From: CAZJRB01 sp964547995 | GTDB lineage: Bacteria; Planctomycetota; Planctomycetia; Pirellulales; Thermoguttaceae | Direction of reading: 5' to 3' | Length of the DNA: 48,533 bases | NCBI GenBank assembly: GCA_964547995.1 | Contig: CAZJRB010000049.1 | Location: 1-48,533, forward strand | Shown here: positions 25,192 to 33,520 of the stretch, one piece after another | How positions within the stretch are numbered: position 1 is the first letter of the stretch | Layout: each line of letters begins with the position of its first letter | Position numbers and translations under genes: made by a program | The notes under the pieces: generated by a model | Database searches by the model: none | What the model saw: the letters and a program-made list of their open reading frames with translations, nothing else | What the model was told of the DNA's origin: nothing

Positions 25192-25866
25192 ATGACACGG
25201 ATGGCAAAAACCCTGGTGTTGATTATTGCAGTTGCCTGCCCTGCCGGGTTGAGAGCCCAGACGTATCCGCCTGTCCGGTCGGGGTGTGCGCCGGTTGAGT
25301 CGGGGTACGGGGGCGGTGTTGTTGCGCCGGTCCACTACGAGACGCCGGGCAAGAGCAGCTATCCTGTTGTCCCGGCGAGCCACGATTCTTGCCGAACTCA
25401 TGTTGTCGCGGGTGCCGGCGAATCGTCACGGCCCTTGCCGCCTCGGGTCCCGACGACGCAAGAGAAACCGGCGAACCGGGGCCGCGGCCTGCCGTCGATG
25501 GTCACGGTCGCCGGCGGCCTTGGCATCGTGTTGGGTATGTTTTTCGTGCTGGCGTGGATCATGCGCTGCTTCACTCCGCAAGGGCTGGGTGTTTTGCCGA
25601 GCGAAGCGTTCGAGGTCCTCGGCCGGGCGCCGCTGGCCGGGCGCCAGCAAGCCCACCTGTTGCGCTGCGGAAACAAGCTGCTGCTCGTCTCGGTCACGCC
25701 GACCGGCGCCGAGACGCTGGCCGAGGTGACCGACCCGGACGAAGTCGAGCGGTTGACGGCACTGTGCCGCCGGCCGCCGGCAAAAGCGGCCGAAACACTC
25801 CGGCAGGTCTTCGGACCATGGACGCGATCGGGCGCCGCCGAGAAATCGGAGGAACGACATGGCTGA
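25192..25866 (+). CDS. fliO: Flagellar export assembly protein FliO
   Basis: FliO is a membrane scaffold that helps assemble the FliP pore. This 224-residue version begins with a signal-like segment (KTLVLIIAVACPAGLRAQ), then a low-complexity exported stretch, then one transmembrane helix (about residues 103-124, MVTVAGGLGIVLGMFFVLAW) and the FliO cytoplasmic domain (EVLGRAPLAGRQQAHLLRCG; NKLLLVSVTPTG). The long extracytoplasmic part is larger than in enterobacterial FliO. GGAAG precedes the ATG. Its end overlaps fliP by eight bases. Confidence 0.85.
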   Translation: MTRMAKTLVLIIAVACPAGLRAQTYPPVRSGCAPVESGYGGGVVAPVHYETPGKSSYPVVPASHDSCRTHVVAGAGESSRPLPPRVPTTQEKPANRGRGLPSMVTVAGGLGIVLGMFFVLAWIMRCFTPQGLGVLPSEAFEVLGRAPLAGRQQAHLLRCGNKLLLVSVTPTGAETLAEVTDPDEVERLTALCRRPPAKAAETLRQVFGPWTRSGAAEKSEERHG

Positions 25867-26806
25867 TGCAAGAGCCGGGAAGAACCGGCACGCCCGATGG
25901 CGGGGAAGCCGCTCGCGGAAGATACTGGCCGCGGCCGCGCTCCTGCCGGCGTGTTTGTGCCTCTTCGGTCCGGCAACGGCGCAGGATGCCCGGGGCCCGC
26001 GTGCCTTGAACGTCGGTGACGCCTCGAACCGCCCGTTGACGATCGAAACGCCGAACGCGGGCCCGGCGGCACTTCCTTCCGAGCCGAACACACCGGGGAA
26101 ACTCGCGTCATCGCCGCTGGAAGGGTTCGCCGGCGGTCCCGGGCAGTGGACCAGTCCCGAGGGGCTTAGTTCGACGATCCAGGTCATGTTGCTCCTGGCG
26201 GTGCTGAGCCTGGCCCCCGCCGTGCTGATGATGACCACCTGCTTCGTCCGCGTGGTTGTGGTGCTGTCGCTGTTGCGTCAGGCGATCGGTACTCAGCAGC
26301 TTCCGCCGACCCAGGTGATTACGACACTTTCGCTTTTCATCACCTTCCTGGTGATGACGCCGACGTGGAAAGAGGTTTACAACGACGCAATCGTGCCCTA
26401 CACGGCGAAACAGATATCGCTGGACGAGGCCTGGGACCGCGGCACGAAGCCGATCCACCGGTTCATGAGCGCCCAGATCGAGCGGACGGGCAACACGGAC
26501 GATGTTTACCTCTTCCTCGACTATACCGAGGGTCCGACGCCGACCGACTATGAGGAGGTGCCCCTGCAAGTGATTCTGCCGGCGTTCATGCTCAGCGAGC
26601 TGAAAACGGCCTTCTTGATCGGCTTCCAGATCTATTTGCCGTTCTTGATACTCGACATGGTGATTTCGGCCGTGCTGGTTTCGATGGGCATGCTGATGCT
26701 GCCGCCGGTAGTGGTTTCGCTGCCGTTTAAGATCCTGTTGTTCGTGCTCGTCGACGGTTGGCATCTCATTGTCGGGATGCTGCTGCAAAGCCTTGCGTTT
26801 ACGTGA
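25859..26806 (+). CDS. fliP: Flagellar export gate protein FliP
   Basis: FliP forms the core of the export gate pore. The 315-residue protein has a cleavable signal peptide (ILAAAALLPACLCLFGPATA), an extracytoplasmic stretch, and then the conserved core. The family signatures FVRVVVVLSLLRQAIGTQQL and PAFMLSELKTAFLIGFQIYL are clear, and four transmembrane helices can be read. The gene overlaps fliO by eight bases and is followed by a hairpin that looks like a terminator, although fliQ and fliR continue downstream. Confidence 0.96.
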   Translation: MADARAGKNRHARWRGSRSRKILAAAALLPACLCLFGPATAQDARGPRALNVGDASNRPLTIETPNAGPAALPSEPNTPGKLASSPLEGFAGGPGQWTSPEGLSSTIQVMLLLAVLSLAPAVLMMTTCFVRVVVVLSLLRQAIGTQQLPPTQVITTLSLFITFLVMTPTWKEVYNDAIVPYTAKQISLDEAWDRGTKPIHRFMSAQIERTGNTDDVYLFLDYTEGPTPTDYEEVPLQVILPAFMLSELKTAFLIGFQIYLPFLILDMVISAVLVSMGMLMLPPVVVSLPFKILLFVLVDGWHLIVGMLLQSLAFT

Positions 26807-26839
26807 CGTGGTTGACTGTGTGTTTGCTTGACGTCATAA

Positions 26840-26860
26840 CCCCCCGACGCAGTCGGGGGG
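26840..26860 (+). terminator. Terminator-like hairpin after fliP (family E, variant copy)
   Basis: A 9-base perfect stem, CCCCCCGAC and GTCGGGGGG, with the loop GCA is followed by CTTTTGT. It looks like an intrinsic terminator, yet it lies inside the flagellar operon. It is a variant of an identical hairpin found at 34691, 41370 and 45479, so it may be a dispersed repeat. Confidence 0.6.
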
Positions 26861-26875
26861 CTTTTGTCCCCAAAA

Positions 26876-26923
26876 ATCCCCAGCCCCTATTCCCCCAGCC
26901 CCTATTCCCCCAGCCCCTATCCA
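26876..26923. repeat. Tandem CAGCCCCTATTCCCC repeat before fliQ
   Basis: Three near-perfect copies of a 16-base unit (CCCCAGCCCCTATTCC type) lie between the fliP hairpin and the fliQ start. Related CCCCAACCCCTAAT repeats occur before flhB and flhF. Confidence 0.8.
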
Positions 26924-26928
26924 CTGCC

Positions 26929-27195
26929 ATGGACCCACAAACTGCCATCGACCTCGGCCGCGAAGCCGTTTGGACCGCGTTGATCGTCAGCTCGCCGGTG
27001 CTCGCGGCCGGGCTGGTCGTCGGGCTGTTGATCGGGTTGTTGCAGGCGCTGACGCAAGTCCAGGAGCAAACCCTGGCTTTCGTTCCGAAGATCGTGGCCA
27101 TGATAATCGCACTGAGCATCGCGCTGCCGTGGCTGATCGCCCGGATGTTGCAGTACTCGACCGATTTGATCGGCGGGATTCCGGGCCGGTTCTAA
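26929..27195 (+). CDS. fliQ: Flagellar export gate protein FliQ
   Basis: FliQ is an 88-residue protein with two transmembrane helices (ALIVSSPVLAAGLVVGLLIG and MIIALSIALPWLIARML) that wraps the FliP/FliR pore. The family signature LIGLLQALTQVQEQTLAFVP is nearly canonical. The ATG at 26929 gives the standard length; the longer open frame upstream runs through repeat DNA and is not used. The TAA stop is followed at once by a short piece of a family A element. Confidence 0.95.
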   Translation: MDPQTAIDLGREAVWTALIVSSPVLAAGLVVGLLIGLLQALTQVQEQTLAFVPKIVAMIIALSIALPWLIARMLQYSTDLIGGIPGRF

Positions 27196-27222
27196 AGGAG
27201 CGCTCAGAAGTAACTTCGGCAT
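27196..27222. repeat. Family A element, left-end fragment (copy 5)
   Basis: AGGAGCGCTCAGAAGTAACT followed by TCGGC matches the outer left arm of family A. It begins right after the fliQ stop codon. The rest of the element is absent and the fliR ATG follows six bases later. Confidence 0.65.
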
Positions 27223-27228
27223 TTTGCC

Positions 27229-28026
27229 ATGGACTGGCTTCCCCTCACTACCGCACAACTGCTGCTCTTCCTCACGGTGCTTGCCCGGGTGGGCGGACTT
27301 GTGATGACGGCGCCGATCTTCGGCACCAAGGCCGTTCCCAAGCAGGTTCGCGTGGTGTTCGCCGTGGTGCTGGCGATGGTAGTTGCGCCGACCCAATGCG
27401 GCACCGCGGTCAATCCCCCGCAGAATATGACCGGTTATGCGGTGCTGCTCGGCGGTGAACTCTTCATCGGGCTTTGCCTGGGATTGGGAATCGTGATCCT
27501 CTTCTCCGGCGTTCAGGTTGCCGGAGGCCTGATCGGGCGGATGGGCGGGCTGGTGCTGGCCGACGTCTTCGATCCGAACTCCAATGAAAACGTCCCCATG
27601 TTCTCGCAACTGCTGCTTTTCGTAACGTTGGCCGTGTTCTTCTGCACCGGAGGACACCGGATCGTAATGGCGGCGTTGCTCGATACGTTTCAAACCATCC
27701 CGGTCGGGAGCAGCGTATCGCCGCATTGCGTCGGCGAGGTCTTCGTCGCGCTGATCCAGCAGAGTTTTCTGTTGGGCATCCGGGCGGCCGTGCCGGTGAT
27801 TGCCGCGCTGTTGCTCTCGACGCTGGTGCTCGGGCTGATCGGCCGGGCCGTCCCGCAACTGAATATCCTGACGGTCGGGTTCGGACTCAACTCGATGCTC
27901 GCGATGGCCGCCGTTTCGTTCACGCTCGGCACCACTGCCTGGCTGTTCCAGGACCAGATCGAACCGACCGTGCAAGCGGTGATCGAAACCCTCCGGGCGC
28001 CGGTGAATACATCGTGGTTGTCGTGA
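27229..28026 (+). CDS. fliR: Flagellar export gate protein FliR
   Basis: FliR is the single-copy subunit of the export gate. This 265-residue protein has six hydrophobic helices and family-typical segments: FLTVLARVGGLVMTAPIFGT, FIGLCLGLGIVILFSGVQVA and NILTVGFGLNSMLAMAAVSF. The length is normal. The start has no clear ribosome binding site, because the region upstream is a family A fragment. Downstream lies a 219-base simple-repeat spacer before flhB. Confidence 0.95.
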   Translation: MDWLPLTTAQLLLFLTVLARVGGLVMTAPIFGTKAVPKQVRVVFAVVLAMVVAPTQCGTAVNPPQNMTGYAVLLGGELFIGLCLGLGIVILFSGVQVAGGLIGRMGGLVLADVFDPNSNENVPMFSQLLLFVTLAVFFCTGGHRIVMAALLDTFQTIPVGSSVSPHCVGEVFVALIQQSFLLGIRAAVPVIAALLLSTLVLGLIGRAVPQLNILTVGFGLNSMLAMAAVSFTLGTTAWLFQDQIEPTVQAVIETLRAPVNTSWLS

Positions 28027-28245
28027 GGGGGAGTCGTGGGTAGTGGGTAGTGGGTAGTGGGTGGTGGGTAGTGGGTAGTGGGTGGTGGGTAGTGGGTAAC
28101 AAGTACTGAGCTGAGTGCTGAGTACTGTGTACTGAGTAGTAAATCGCGAATCCAAAATCATAAATCCCCAACCCCCCAGCCCTTAATCCCCAACCCCCGG
28201 CCCCTAATCCCCAGCCCCTAATCCCCTAATTCCCAACCCTCGATC
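28027..28245. repeat. Simple-repeat spacer between fliR and flhB
   Basis: It is composed of GTGGGTAGTGGGTAG repeats (28036-28098), TGAGTACTGTGTACTGAG repeats (28105-28140), and then AATCCCCAACCCC/GCCCCTAATCCCC repeats up to the flhB start. No hairpin terminator or promoter is evident. Confidence 0.85.
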
Positions 28246-29013
28246 ATGGCCGACGCTGACAAATCGCTCGATCCCACGCCGCACCGCAGGCAGCGTGCGC
28301 GCGAGCAGGGGCACGTCGCCCGCAGCCAAGACCTCGGCTCGGCACTGATTCTTCTGGTGGGGCTGCTCTTCTTGTTAATGTTGGGCAAGGGATTGCTCGT
28401 TTTCCTCGTTCGATTTACGCAGCAGCAGATCGGCGGCGGGTGGCTCGCCGAAGACCTGCAATTCGGGCCCGGCGACGCCGCCGCGCAGTGGAACGTTACC
28501 CTGTATTCCCTGGCCGGCCAGGTGCTGCCGATCCTGGGTGTCCTGCTCGCAACCGCCATCGCCGTCGGCGTCGTTCAGGTCGGCTTTCTCTTTCTGCCAC
28601 AACGGCTCGCCTTCGACCCCGCCCGGCTGAGTCCGATGCGGGGTATGGAGCGGATATTCTCGCTCGACAACCTCGCCAGGCTCGTCTTCGGACTGTTGAA
28701 GATCGTGGTGATCCTGGGCGTGGCTGCGGTCAGTCTCTACGGGCAGCGCGGGACGATCCTCGGCCTTTCCACACTCGAAGCGCGAACGATGGCCGCCGGC
28801 CTGCTGGAAATCGTCGTGTGGACTTCGATCAAGATCGCCGTCGCGCTGTTCATCCTGGGAATCGCCGACTACGGCTTCCAGCGCTGGAAGCACGAGCGCG
28901 ACCTGCGCATGACGCCGCAGGAACTCCGCGAGGAGCTGAGGAATCTCGAACCCGGCCGCGAGGTCAGCGACCGGCGAAAGCAACTCCGGCGGAAGATGAT
29001 GCGGAAGCGGTAG
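28246..29013 (+). CDS. flhB: FlhB export-gate protein lacking the self-cleaving C-terminal domain
   Basis: Residues 1-200 match FlhB well: PTPHRRQRAREQGHVARSQD at the N-terminus, four hydrophobic helices, the LSPMRGMERIFSLDNLARLV loop, and the linker FQRWKHERDLRMTPQELREE. The protein ends at residue 255, right where FlhB normally enters the cytoplasmic domain with the NPTH cleavage site; usual FlhB is about 350-380 residues. I read all three frames after the stop up to 29214 and found no NPTH or related sequence. It may therefore open the gate but lack the substrate switch, unless a separate FlhX-like C-terminal protein exists elsewhere. The next genes downstream are on the other strand. Confidence 0.88.
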   Translation: MADADKSLDPTPHRRQRAREQGHVARSQDLGSALILLVGLLFLLMLGKGLLVFLVRFTQQQIGGGWLAEDLQFGPGDAAAQWNVTLYSLAGQVLPILGVLLATAIAVGVVQVGFLFLPQRLAFDPARLSPMRGMERIFSLDNLARLVFGLLKIVVILGVAAVSLYGQRGTILGLSTLEARTMAAGLLEIVVWTSIKIAVALFILGIADYGFQRWKHERDLRMTPQELREELRNLEPGREVSDRRKQLRRKMMRKR

Positions 29014-29214
29014 TTGAGAAGCCGTTCAGGGCTTGCGGGCACAATCTATGCCCCCCAGATAAGTGGGGTCCGCCTGTTCGCGAAAGCCTTTTCCAAACCA
29101 TTGTCGATTGACCGATCTTTGGTAGTGGTATAAACTTCCAATAGCTGGGAAAGAAATTCGGCTCCATGCCGTGTGGCCGCCTGGGCTTCTCTGGGAGGGT
29201 CCTATATTCCCAGC

Positions 29215-30044
29215 TTATTTCTTTTCTCGCGCTGCCAATCTCAGGGGGTTCTTCTTAGTATAGTATTCGCCGTAATCGTGGTTTCGTGTATCGTCAACAT
29301 CATGCACGAGGCTTGCAGACGGTGACACGAACTGCCAGTACCGCTCTTCCCTCCGCTCATAGAGCCTCTGCAAAGCCCAGAGGAAATAATCCACCGCCTG
29401 CAAGCCGCTGGATTGCGGCGGGCTGCTCGCAACGATCTCGATTGGAGCATTGGACCTGACGCCCCAAGAACGACGGAAGTTGTTCCGGGCGGCCTCCAAT
29501 GCCCTCTGCAAAGCGACCGTTCGATCCTTGTTTCCTCGTTTGGCAAACTGAATTGTGTACCCGTCGTCCTTGTGAAGCCGGTCCCTGAAAAGCCGACTCA
29601 CACAACGGTCGTAAAGGTGATTAGGGTGATACCGATAGCCGCGTTTCTCCTTATTGAATTCAACACCAGTTCAGCAATCCGCCGCTTGTCCCTCACCAAG
29701 GCAAAAAACTTCATCTCGTGTCGCATTAGCAAAGAGTATACTTCTCGACGCACCTCAGGTACATCATCCGTGGCATGGAACGCCAATGCAGTTTTCTTCG
29801 CTTCCGACTGCATTGACGGCACACCCTTGAGATACGGATCGGCCAGCAAATGCTTGCGAAGTTCCGTCAACTCCTGTTCGAGTAACTTGGGCTCCGGAAT
29901 GTCGAGCAGTCCCAAAATGAAGTAGTTGGAGCAACCCTCGTCGCCCACAATGAGCTTACCGTGTCGGTTAAACAACGTTGCATCCCCTGCTTCGTCGACA
30001 AAGTAATACCGCACGGATAATTCGGATTCGGCGTTGTCAGTCAT
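29215..30044 (-). pseudogene. DUF3800 family protein, split by a one-base frameshift
   Basis: The first part (30044 to about 29660) has YYFVDEAGDATLFNRHGKLI and FHATDD, the N-terminal signature of DUF3800, an RNase H-like-fold family. The second part continues in another frame with GYRYHPNHLYDRCVSRLF, then LQAVDYFLWALQRLYERREE. In the shifted frame the codons EFNKEKRGYR bridge directly to it, so loss of one base near 29654-29664 explains the break. It may be a true pseudogene or a sequencing error. The start overlaps the sulfotransferase stop by four bases (ATGA). DUF3800 proteins often occur with mobile elements and have no firm function. Confidence 0.8.
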
Positions 30045-31198
30045 TGGCTTTGTGGGTTAGCAACTCCATACCCGTACTTCTCGATATACGCCCCCCAATA
30101 CCGCTCGACTTCCGCTCGGGTTTCCTCGGAGATTTCGTGGATGTTGGTCTTGTAGTCTTTGTGGGCGTCGACGTACTGTTCCAGGGCAGGCAGTGCCTGG
30201 TCGAAACCGCCGAGTTCAAGCCGTTCGTACACCTTGCGAATCACGCCGATCGGATCGCGGACGAGGTCTTCGTAGCGGACTTCGGCGATGTGCGAGGGGG
30301 GGATTAAGTCGCGATCGCGCTCGAAGACCTCGTACATCCGCCGCCCCGTCTCGAGCACGTATTCTTGAAGACCCTCGTACCGGGGCACTTGAAGCCCCTG
30401 GGAGCGATACAGACTCTTCCACGTCTTGACCGTCGAGGGCAAGAGCACGTACGGGTCGCGGACGATGTGGATGAATCGGGCGTCGGGAAACATCTCCAAG
30501 AGCACCTTGATCCGAAACGTGTGGGACGGCGACTTGAGGACGATCCGCCGAGGCCGCTGGACGGTTACGCACTTGAGGAACCAAAGAAACGCCCCGCGCC
30601 ACCGGGCCAGCTCCTGCCGGGAAATCCCGGCCAACTCGAAATACTCCTGGTCTTGCGGTGGGTGATTCGGAAAGGCAAGCGTCAGGTAGGGCGATCGGAT
30701 GCCCATGTTGCACATGGCGAATTCGTCTTCCTGGGGACGCCGCCAGCCGGCCGCCATGTTGTCCATCGGCCGACGCGCCGGCAGCAAGAATCCCACCGAC
30801 GGCCGCAACAGCCACCCCGACGAGAGAAAGTGGTTCGGCGCGAAGCAGTTGTACGTGTCGGGATAGGTATACCGGCGGTCGAGGACCATCATCTCGTGCA
30901 ACATCGTCGTGCCGGAACGCCAGTGACCGATAATGAAGATGGGGGCCTCCTTGATCTCGGTCCGGGCAATCCGCCGCCCGTAGAAGATGGCCTGAAGCAC
31001 ACACCAGACGTAGTTGAAGAACACCAGGAAGGTAAGGATTGCCGCCATTGCCCAGCGCCTCGGCGTGACGGCGAACCGGTTGCGCGCCAGCAAGGAGAAC
31101 CAGCCGCGGATGGTGAGGCCGCACCAGAAGCGGGGGTACCAGGGGCGATCCTTCGATCCGGTGGTCCGCGGAGCCGCTTCCGCAGGGCTGTCGGCCAT
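30041..31198 (-). CDS. Sulfotransferase family protein
   Basis: This 385-residue protein has the two PAPS-binding signatures: APIFIIGHWRSGTTMLHEMM (5'-phosphosulfate loop) and DARFIHIVRDPYVLLPSTVK (3'-phosphate strand). A hydrophobic segment near residues 50-70 (WAMAAILTFLVFFNYVWCVL) suggests an N-terminal membrane anchor. It should transfer a sulfate group from PAPS to a carbohydrate, lipid or other acceptor; the acceptor is unknown. AAGGAG stands before the ATG at 31198, a strong start; an upstream in-frame ATG at 31261 is unlikely. With the DUF3800 gene it forms an inverted two-gene unit between flhB and flhA. Confidence 0.88.
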   Translation of the reverse strand: MADSPAEAAPRTTGSKDRPWYPRFWCGLTIRGWFSLLARNRFAVTPRRWAMAAILTFLVFFNYVWCVLQAIFYGRRIARTEIKEAPIFIIGHWRSGTTMLHEMMVLDRRYTYPDTYNCFAPNHFLSSGWLLRPSVGFLLPARRPMDNMAAGWRRPQEDEFAMCNMGIRSPYLTLAFPNHPPQDQEYFELAGISRQELARWRGAFLWFLKCVTVQRPRRIVLKSPSHTFRIKVLLEMFPDARFIHIVRDPYVLLPSTVKTWKSLYRSQGLQVPRYEGLQEYVLETGRRMYEVFERDRDLIPPSHIAEVRYEDLVRDPIGVIRKVYERLELGGFDQALPALEQYVDAHKDYKTNIHEISEETRAEVERYWGAYIEKYGYGVANPQSQ

Positions 31199-31478
31199 GG
31201 TAACTCCTTGGGATGCCGCAAAAACGTGGTGAAAATCCCTGTAAATCTCGCAGATTGCCAACTTCCGCTATATTGGCCGATCTTTGGAGGCACCCATCTT
31301 ACCAAAACAGATCGAGACGAGACAGGAACCCCGGATCGTGCCGAAACAGACCTGGACTCTCATTCCTGTTTCCAGTATTCTCCCTGCCCTCGTCCCTTAT
31401 CGCTTATCATCGAGACTGCCCCCTCCCTCGTCCCTAATCACCGAAGCTCCTTAGCTTATTACACGTCCGGAGAAGCGT
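31199..31478 (+). promoter_or_regulatory. Divergent spacer before flhA
   Basis: These 280 bases separate the minus-strand sulfotransferase from flhA, so a new promoter for flhA-flhF-flhG is needed here. I cannot identify boxes with confidence. The second half contains CCCTCGTCCCTTATCGCTTA-type simple sequence. GGAG precedes the flhA ATG. Confidence 0.35.
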
Positions 31479-33443
31479 ATGGCTTCTGCAACGGCGCCGC
31501 GCGGTGCGGCGGCGGGTTCCTGGACCCGATTTCAAGAGTTGATCCTGCCGGTTGCGGTGATCGCCAGCGTGCTGGTGATCATGGTTCCGCTCCCTTCGGA
31601 TCTGATGAGCCTGTTGCTGGCGGCCAATATCACGATCGCCGTGATCATGCTGTTGACGACGATCTATGTGCGCACGCCTCTGGAGTTCAGCATCTTTCCG
31701 TCGCTTCTGCTGGCGACGACCCTGTTCCGGTTGGTGCTGAACGTCGCGACGACACGGTTGATTCTCACGCGGGCGGCGGAAGACGGCCTGGGCGCCGCCG
31801 GCGGGGTCGTCCGAACCTTCGGCGAGACCGTCACCAGCGGCAGCCTGGTAGTCGGCCTGATCATCTTCGCCATCATCGTGTTGATCCAATTTGTCGTGAT
31901 CACCAAGGGCGCCACGCGAATCAGCGAGGTGGCCGCCCGATTCACACTCGACGGGATGCCCGGCCGGCAGATGGCCATCGACGCCGATCTGAGCGCCGGG
32001 GTAATCGACCAGCGCGAAGCCAAGCGCCGGCGCGAAGAGATCACCGCCGGTGCCGATTTCTTCGGGGCCATGGACGGAGCGAGCAAATTCGTCCGGGGCG
32101 ATGCGATTGCCGGGATCATCATTACACTGATCAACATCGCCGGCGGGCTGTTCATCGGGATCGTCCAATACGGCTGGTCTCCGGAGAAGGCCGCTTCGGT
32201 ATTTACGAAGCTGACGATCGGCGACGGGCTGGCCTGCCAGGTCCCGGCATTTCTGATCGCCATCGCCGCCGGGTTGCTGGTCACGCGGAGCAGCCGCCCC
32301 GGCGACCTCCCGCGACAGTTTCTCTCGCAGCTCTTTTCCCGGCCCGAGGCTTTGGCCGTCGCCGGCGGGTTTCTGGGAGTGTTGATCTTCACCAGCCTGC
32401 CGAAGATGCCGCTGCTTCTGATCGGCGGGGGATGTGTTGCTCTGGCCATTACGATCAACCGAAAGGCGAAAGAACAGGCAACCGCGAAAGCGGAAGAAGA
32501 GGCAAGAAAACAGACCGACGCCAAGTCCAAACAGCCGCGGGTTGAAGACTATCTTGCCATCGACCCGATGGAAATCGAACTCGGGATCGGGTTGCTCCGG
32601 ATGGCCGACTCGCGGCGCGGCGGCGACCTGTTGGACCGGATCCGGAACGTCCGGCAGGAGCTGGCCGCCGAGATCGGCATCATCCTCCCGAAGATCCGCA
32701 TCCGAGACAACCTGCGGCTCGGTAAGAACCAATACCAAATCAAGATCGCCGACATGCCGGTTGCCGAAGGAGTGCTCGGTCGTGCGGTGGCCGATCCGGG
32801 CGGCGTGATGGCCTCGCATCTGACCGAAACGGTCCGCCGACATGCCGATGAAATTCTCACCCGCGATGCCGCCAGGCACCTGATCGACGAGCTGAGACAG
32901 ACCTCGCCGGCGGTCGTCGAGGAGTTGATTCCGGGCATCATGAAGCTGGCCGAAGTGCAGCAAATTCTGCAAATGCTCCTGCGCGAGGCGGTCCCGATTC
33001 GCCAGCTCGGAGCGATTTTGGAAACGCTCGGCGATTATGCCCCGCGGACCAGGGACCCCATCCTGTTGACCGAGCACGTCCGCACTCGGCTTGCCAGAGC
33101 GATCTGCACGCGATACCGGGACGCCGAAAACCGCCTGCACGTTGCCATGCTCGATCCTGCCACCGAAGAGCAGATTCGAGGCGGCTTCGAGCTGGGCGAG
33201 GACGGGTTGCTCATCAGAATGCCGCCGCAGGTCGCTGAAGAAATGTGCCGGACGATCGCCGACGACATAGAGACTCTGACCGCCGCCGGCCATCCCCCGG
33301 TCCTGTTGGTCAGCCCCCCGATTCGCACGGCGGTGAAACAGATGACCAGTGCGCACCTGCCGAACTTGATCGTTCTTAGTTACAACGAAATCACCCGCGA
33401 CACCAAGGTCGAGTCTGTCGCAATGGTTGTGAGCAGCGGATAG
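31479..33443 (+). CDS. flhA: Flagellar export gate protein FlhA
   Basis: FlhA forms the nonameric ring that receives export substrates and chaperones. The 654-residue protein has seven or eight hydrophobic helices in the first 330 residues, with the FHIPEP-family signatures LLATTLFRLVLNVATTRLIL and SEVAARFTLDGMPGRQMAID. The C-terminal cytoplasmic domain follows a Lys/Glu-rich linker (about residues 325-355) and ends with LIVLSYNEITRDTKVESVAM. The total is slightly shorter than the usual 690, mainly at the linker. It is separated from flhB by the inverted sulfotransferase/DUF3800 pair. Confidence 0.97.
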   Translation: MASATAPRGAAAGSWTRFQELILPVAVIASVLVIMVPLPSDLMSLLLAANITIAVIMLLTTIYVRTPLEFSIFPSLLLATTLFRLVLNVATTRLILTRAAEDGLGAAGGVVRTFGETVTSGSLVVGLIIFAIIVLIQFVVITKGATRISEVAARFTLDGMPGRQMAIDADLSAGVIDQREAKRRREEITAGADFFGAMDGASKFVRGDAIAGIIITLINIAGGLFIGIVQYGWSPEKAASVFTKLTIGDGLACQVPAFLIAIAAGLLVTRSSRPGDLPRQFLSQLFSRPEALAVAGGFLGVLIFTSLPKMPLLLIGGGCVALAITINRKAKEQATAKAEEEARKQTDAKSKQPRVEDYLAIDPMEIELGIGLLRMADSRRGGDLLDRIRNVRQELAAEIGIILPKIRIRDNLRLGKNQYQIKIADMPVAEGVLGRAVADPGGVMASHLTETVRRHADEILTRDAARHLIDELRQTSPAVVEELIPGIMKLAEVQQILQMLLREAVPIRQLGAILETLGDYAPRTRDPILLTEHVRTRLARAICTRYRDAENRLHVAMLDPATEEQIRGGFELGEDGLLIRMPPQVAEEMCRTIADDIETLTAAGHPPVLLVSPPIRTAVKQMTSAHLPNLIVLSYNEITRDTKVESVAMVVSSG

Positions 33444-33520
33444 AGAAATCTGGAAATCATAAATCTGAAATCATAAATCCCCGATCCCCAATCCCTAGCA
33501 CCCAACCCCCAACCCCTGCC
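33444..33520. repeat. Simple-repeat spacer between flhA and flhF
   Basis: It holds AAATCATAAATCTGAAATCA followed by CCCCAATCCCTAGCACCCAA-type repeats, the same style as before fliQ and flhB. No ribosome binding site is visible before the flhF ATG. Confidence 0.75.

Noticed and set aside
29014..29214. A frameshifted FlhB C-terminal domain downstream of flhB
   Set aside because: No frame contains an NPTH motif or the hydrophobic pattern of FlhB_C.
31434..33356. 640-codon minus-strand frame opposite flhA
   Set aside because: It is a shadow of flhA, rich in Arg, Asp and Gln and without family similarity.
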